Assembly (NCBI GenBank): GCA_903813345.2
Contig: CAIIXF020000006.1
Location: forward strand, 3,803,096 to 3,867,095
Length of the DNA: 64,000 nucleotides
Reading direction: 5' to 3'
Source of the DNA: Owenia fusiformis
Taxonomy: Eukaryota > Annelida > Polychaeta > Sabellida > Oweniidae
The notes below the pieces were generated by a model. That model was not told the origin of the DNA. It saw only the letters and a program-made list of their open reading frames with translations, and made no database searches. Positions 59,817 to 64,000 of this stretch are shown here, piece by piece. A program made the translations under genes and the position numbers. The number at the start of each line of letters is the position of its first letter. Position 1 is the first letter of the stretch.

Positions 59817-60560
59817 GTAAGTCTCAGTTGATATTATAAAATTCTGTAATTTGACATCAATTGTTTCATATTTATCACAAAACAGGCCTTTTAGTGCATA
59901 CAATTGATTGATATCACCATGGAAATGATGCCCTGTGCACTAAATAAATGATAAATGACCTGAGTTGAGACAGAATATTTTATTTATCATTGTGAGGTCA
60001 TTGGACTGTGCAGGGATAGGTCCTTATAGCATGTCTGTATCTGGATGAGACATTGACTTCAGTTTAAAGATGAGCCCTTACTAATACATTTACTATGCTG
60101 TCTGCTTTATATTTGAAATTACTCAAAAATCACCTATTCTCAAGTTAAAACAAAGTCAGTTTATTTATTCATTATTGCAGCACATCAGTCATTTATAAGA
60201 AGTTACATTTTAATTTCCAAATATATCAGTGATATACGGTGTTAAGTTTTAGTATATGATGTTTTTAAATTAAAGGTATACAAATCAACAAATATTACAT
60301 AATTTCAATAATAACTTTTTTACTGGTAATCGAGATTGATCTGTTCATTTGTTTATTTTGTAAAAATTAGTATTATTTCCACTTATATTATGTCTATATT
60401 GCATTGTTCTATTTTAAATAGCTCCAAACATTTTCTCAACTGATTTGTTAGTAGGCGTCAGTTCTGCATTGGTCTATTAATCTTTATATCACAATATTAT
60501 ATTATATTATATCTCAATACATATTTTAATCAGTCAGTATTGTGAGATGACATTCAGCAG
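59817..60560 (+). other. GOLGA2 intron 9, partial; no feature seen
   Basis: Starts with a good donor GTAAGT. AT-rich and non-coding as far as can be read. Confidence 0.5.
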
Positions 60561-60740
60561 AGTCATTTCACATTTTGTAGAGTCATTTCACATTTTGTAG
60601 AGTCATTTCACATTTTGTAGAGTCATTTCACATTTTGCAAAGTAAGATGATGCCCTAGAGAGCCAGTTGACATCAAGCAGAGTCATGACACTGTAGAGTC
60701 GGTTGATATTTTGTAGAGTCAGTTGACATTGCTTGAAATT
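60560..60740. repeat. 20-bp tandem repeat
   Basis: AGAGTCATTTCACATTTTGT occurs four times at 60560-60638, followed by degenerate GTAGAGTC(A/G)GTTGACAT units. It adjoins the longer array derived from the TRIM-NHL gene end. Confidence 0.8.
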
Positions 60741-61105
60741 GGGTCTCATCTTCCATGTAGCTGAGTTGATATATCCACATTGATATTTGTAGAGTCAGTT
60801 GACACTGTAGTCATATATCCACATTGATATTTTGTACAGACAGTTGACACTGAAGTCAGTTGACATTGCTTAACATTGGGTCTCATCTTCCATGTGGCTG
60901 AGTTGATATATCCATATTGATATTTTGTACAGACAGTTGACACTGAAGTCAGTTGACATTGCTTAACATTGGGTCTCATCTTCCATGTAGTTGAGTTGAT
61001 ATATCCATATTGATATTTTGTACAGACAGTTGACACTGAAGTCAGTTGACATTGCTTAACATTGGGTCTCATCTTCCATGTGGCTGAGTTGATATATCCA
61101 CATTG
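60735..61105 (-). repeat. Tandem copies of the TRIM-NHL gene's 3' end
   Basis: GGGTCTCATCTTCCATGT starts at 60741, 60878, 60971 and 61064, so periods are 137, 93 and 93 bases. The copy at 61064 is the real end of the coding sequence (coding YQLSHMEDETQC and stop). The three others repeat about 45 coding bases, the stop codon and 3' UTR. Because 93 is a multiple of three, an unrelated frame of 126 codons stays open across the array; it is not a gene. Confidence 0.85.
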
Positions 61106-63251
61106 TTGGCCAGCAATTGTTCTCACCTATGACAACCAGGCAATTGTCAGGGCTTACCCCCACAGCATAAGGATAGCTAAGTCCATGTTCATACGTCATG
61201 ACATGCTGGATAAACCTACCATAGGGGGAGAACACGCTTATTCTATGGTTGTCACAATCAGCCACGTAGACATTGCTCTTCTTATCTAAGGCTATGGCAT
61301 GTGGACATCTCAGCTGTCCATCCATTTCCCCTTCAGAGGCGATCTGGAACAAGAAATTTCCCTCACGACTGAACACCTTTATGCAGTGGTTATACATATC
61401 ACAAACGAGAATGTGATTGGCTCTATCATCTACTGCAATGTATGCTGGGTAATTGAATTGACCAGGGCCAGAACCTTGGGTCCCAAATTTTTTAATGAGG
61501 TCACCAGTGAGGTTGTGAATGCTGACAAAACATTTTTCAGAGTCACTGCAAATGATACGATCTTTTTCCAGTGAAGCAACTGCGCATGGTGCTTTGAATT
61601 CACCTTTTCCAATCTGACGGATTTTCATACCATTCTTTGTAAACATGTTGATAGTTTCTTTCTTGCCGGTATTTGTAACGAGAATTTGGCCATCCTGGGT
61701 TGTAGCGAGACGCAGTGGTTTTACTTTTTCTTTGGCCAGGTGACCTAAGATGTCTCCCTTATTACCATATACAGTCAGGCCATTATTTTCACTATTAGGA
61801 ATAATAATGCCACCAAGGGAGGTGAATGCAATATCATAAGGCCCATTATTGAGTTTATCTGTGGGTGGCTCCATATCTAAACTTGTGGACAATTCAGGTG
61901 AACGTGGCTTGCATAACAATCTTACAACTGCTATTGGGGAGATGCTTACTTCAGGTGGTGATGATTGGGGAACAATGTGAAATACCATGGGAAGGTTGGC
62001 GATATCTACATCTCCAATGCTAATTTCCTCTGTGTATGGTAGATAAATGGGACCTATTGGCATTTTCTTTGACAGTATTGGGGGTTGCAGCTCTGTGCAT
62101 TTCACTAGCTTGGACGTCAGCACTTTCTGGACGTAAAGCATATCTATTGGGGACCCCTTAAGTACATCGGATGTGAAGTTATACAGTGCTTCCATGTTGG
62201 TTCGATGAATGCCAAGGTTGTCACGCTCAGCCTGGACAACTTGAATCTTGGGCTTGTATTCATTATCTAATTCACCTATAGCGTTTTTTTCTTGTTCTTT
62301 TAGCTTGCGGATCATATCTGCAGTTTTCTGTTTAATAGCAGCCCGTGTGCTTGTATACGAGTAACAGAGATTTGTATGTATGTGCTCTAGCTCAGAGACC
62401 CTATGACCAATTGAAACTAACTTTGAGTTCATCAGTTTTTGAACTGTCTCCAGTTTTGCTCTTTGTGGTTTGAGACCAGTGTCTAGATTCTTGATATTAT
62501 GCTCATCATGGTGTTTCTTACAACAAATAGCACATACAGGTACTATACAATCAGCACAGTAGTGGGTAATGATACCCTTAGGATGTCTCCTACAAAATTC
62601 AACTTTCTTTGCAGTTTTGGATTTAGGTATTTTCAAGGATGGTTTGATGTGTTCATTATTATTGTTTTGAATGTTTTCACTGTTGATGTTTTCTTTGTTC
62701 TTGTTGATTGTCTCAGTTGATTCAGCAGGTGTCAGATTTTTGCTTGTGTCTGCGTCTTCATCATTTGGTTTTGTTGCTTCTGTGAAAAGAGAGCCTGCTA
62801 ATGACTTTCTGGCCATTGAGAATAGTTTGCTATCAAGTGGGTTTGGCAGAACTGAACTTTCACTCTGCGAATTTTTCTCTACTTTCTCTTCCTTTTCCAC
62901 CTTGACTGGAGTAGCAGGCTTTGGATTACGTTTAGCTATCTTTTCACTCAGTTCATCAAAGTTGAAGAAATCAGTGTTAAGAGCTAGGATGCCCTCAGGT
63001 TGAACAACTGTAGGCTCATCGCAGATTGGACACCTCATAGTAAAACATTGGATGCCATTTTGTTGGTAATCGGCAGCATCCAAGTAACCACTAAAACACT
63101 CAACACATATTCCATGAAGGCATCTCAATGTCTTCACATCTGCTGATGGTGTCAAACATTTCAGACATTTCATTTGGAGGTCTTTATAAGCTGGGACTGT
63201 TTTTGAAGCCTGTATGAGGTCAGAGTTACTGAGGTTGACTGATGACGTCAT
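61056..63251 (-). CDS. TRIM-NHL E3 ubiquitin ligase, single coding exon
   Basis: 731 aa, intact. RING finger at residues 29-77 (C29-x2-C32, C44-x-H46-x2-C49-x2-C52, C74-P-I-C77). B-box type 2 at about 219-258 (FCRRHPKG...CADC...CAICCKKHHDEH). A coiled coil spans about 265-360. The C-terminal third holds NHL beta-propeller repeats, such as GQFNYPAYIAVDDRANHILV and LRCPHAIALDKKSNVYVADC. The order RING, B-box, coiled coil, NHL without an obvious filamin domain resembles the TRIM2/3/32-like proteins that are much expanded in lophotrochozoans. Such proteins transfer ubiquitin through the RING and bind RNA or protein through the propeller. The start ATGACGTCA follows an acceptor (TTTTCCAG at about 63279), so a non-coding upstream exon is likely. 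It probably lies within a GOLGA2 intron. Confidence 0.88.
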   Translation of the reverse strand: MTSSVNLSNSDLIQASKTVPAYKDLQMKCLKCLTPSADVKTLRCLHGICVECFSGYLDAADYQQNGIQCFTMRCPICDEPTVVQPEGILALNTDFFNFDELSEKIAKRNPKPATPVKVEKEEKVEKNSQSESSVLPNPLDSKLFSMARKSLAGSLFTEATKPNDEDADTSKNLTPAESTETINKNKENINSENIQNNNNEHIKPSLKIPKSKTAKKVEFCRRHPKGIITHYCADCIVPVCAICCKKHHDEHNIKNLDTGLKPQRAKLETVQKLMNSKLVSIGHRVSELEHIHTNLCYSYTSTRAAIKQKTADMIRKLKEQEKNAIGELDNEYKPKIQVVQAERDNLGIHRTNMEALYNFTSDVLKGSPIDMLYVQKVLTSKLVKCTELQPPILSKKMPIGPIYLPYTEEISIGDVDIANLPMVFHIVPQSSPPEVSISPIAVVRLLCKPRSPELSTSLDMEPPTDKLNNGPYDIAFTSLGGIIIPNSENNGLTVYGNKGDILGHLAKEKVKPLRLATTQDGQILVTNTGKKETINMFTKNGMKIRQIGKGEFKAPCAVASLEKDRIICSDSEKCFVSIHNLTGDLIKKFGTQGSGPGQFNYPAYIAVDDRANHILVCDMYNHCIKVFSREGNFLFQIASEGEMDGQLRCPHAIALDKKSNVYVADCDNHRISVFSPYGRFIQHVMTYEHGLSYPYAVGVSPDNCLVVIGENNCWPTMWIYQLSHMEDETQC

Positions 63252-63642
63252 GATGTGGATTGGTTTATCAGCACCTGGAAAATAATATTTCAAATATGAG
63301 AACATGCAGCAAAATAATAGAAATGTTTATGATGTGTGTAATGATGATGAAGAAGAGTTGTACCCATGTTAGTATGGTTTGACAAGTTTTAATACAAAAC
63401 TCACTGTGTCCTTTAATTTTAATGTACATGTATGCAGTTACACGAGTTTACTGTGAGTTCAAATAATTGAAGCATGAAATAATAAAGTGAATAGATTAGT
63501 GAGTATGTGAGTATGTGCATATCAATGATCAGTGTTTTCTATATATCAGTGTTCTCTGAAGCCTGTAACAAGATGACATGCATTGCATATGCATATGAGT
63601 TAAACATTAGAAAATCAGGAGAAAACAGTGGTGATAGGCATT

Positions 63643-63868
63643 TTCCGATAAATCGTGCCATCATTTGATCCATCAGAGAAACTTCAACATATTGGCTAGA
63701 TTGATGATGTCATTGGTTGTAGGTAGCAATCTGTCCATGCAAAAAATTAGTATTAATTAACTTATTTTGCTAGTTTTGAAGAAGTACAACCAACAGGACA
63801 TCATCAATCTTGCCAATATATTGTAGTTTCTCTGATGGATCAAAAGATGGCACGATTTATCGGAAATC
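63643..63868. mobile_element. Foldback element of ~226 bp
   Basis: TTTCCGATAAATCGTGCCAT at 63643 is mirrored by ATGGCACGATTTATCGGAAA ending at 63868. Arms of about 85 bases include TCCATCAGAGAAACTTCAAC against TAGTTTCTCTGATGGATC and enclose a 50-base loop. A non-autonomous element upstream of the TRIM-NHL gene. Confidence 0.75.
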
Positions 63869-64000
63869 TCTGTTGGACCAGTTTGCAAAAATTTTAAGTC
63901 AGAATCTGTACATTTAAAATTTTGTGTTTTTATTTGGGTTAATAATTTTCAACCTGTACCCTTTTATAGTACAACATGTGTAGGTCACTAAATTTTCTTG

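Noticed and set aside
60746-61126. 126-codon open frame as a repeat protein gene
   Set aside because: It is an out-of-frame reading of tandem copies of the TRIM-NHL gene's 3' end and stays open only because the period is 93 bases.
59817-64000. Further GOLGA2 exons within the window
   Set aside because: No plus-strand segment after a good acceptor matches the expected coiled coil following the [10 protein letters not shown] block.

Overview
The window is animal nuclear DNA: AT-rich, with spliced genes, GT/AG introns, large intergenic repeats and many transposon remnants. Gene content (TTC16, ANAPC5, GOLGA2, an intronless TRIM-NHL protein, an SRCR/lectin secreted protein) and the style of the repeats (TIR elements carrying minisatellites, with a GC-rich Gln/Pro-free simple tract near one end) suggest a lophotrochozoan, most likely a mollusc. 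That assignment is inference, since no species marker is present.

Layout. 1-1030: two satellites. 1430-2299 (-): a complete two-exon isochorismatase-family hydrolase. 2460-5650: SINE-like tRNA-Thr relic, duplicated spacer, small inverted-repeat elements. 5663-9239: a 5'-truncated L1/Tx1-like LINE with a 10-bp target duplication, one nonsense codon and one frameshift. 9997-16322 (+): TTC16, ten coding exons that splice in frame to 780 aa. 17244-18875: a TIR element filled with a 160-bp minisatellite. 19473-36049 (-): ANAPC5, eighteen exons that splice in frame to 770 aa, with a start codon split by intron 1. Its introns hold two more TIR/minisatellite elements and an 84-bp minisatellite made from its own exon 10. 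36335-59816 and beyond (+): GOLGA2 (GM130), nine exons covering the N-terminal 248 codons; the rest lies outside the window. Its introns hold a degenerate Harbinger transposon, a hAT-like element full of CCATGG-type palindromes, mariner-type MITEs, and an opposite-strand secreted SRCR/SUEL-lectin gene (52699-55609) broken by a frameshift in a GA run. 61056-63251 (-): an intact single-coding-exon TRIM-NHL E3 ligase whose 3' end is tandemly copied downstream.

How the genes relate. ANAPC5 and GOLGA2 are head to head with 285 bases between their start codons, so they probably share a bidirectional promoter. TTC16 and ANAPC5 converge. ANAPC5 (cell-cycle ubiquitin ligase scaffold), GOLGA2 (Golgi tether with mitotic control) and TTC16 (TPR protein) are not an operon-like pathway; TTC16 and GOLGA2 are also linked on human 9q34.11, so the pair may be old linkage.

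The most unusual signals are (1) a shared transposon architecture seen four times: simple TIR, minisatellite array, GC- or CCAACC-rich tract, terminal hairpin, with one array unit shared by elements having different ends; and (2) three separate cases in which a piece of a host exon with its splice site or stop codon has become a tandem repeat next to the real copy (ANAPC5 exon 10 donor, ANAPC5 exon 3 acceptor, TRIM-NHL 3' end).
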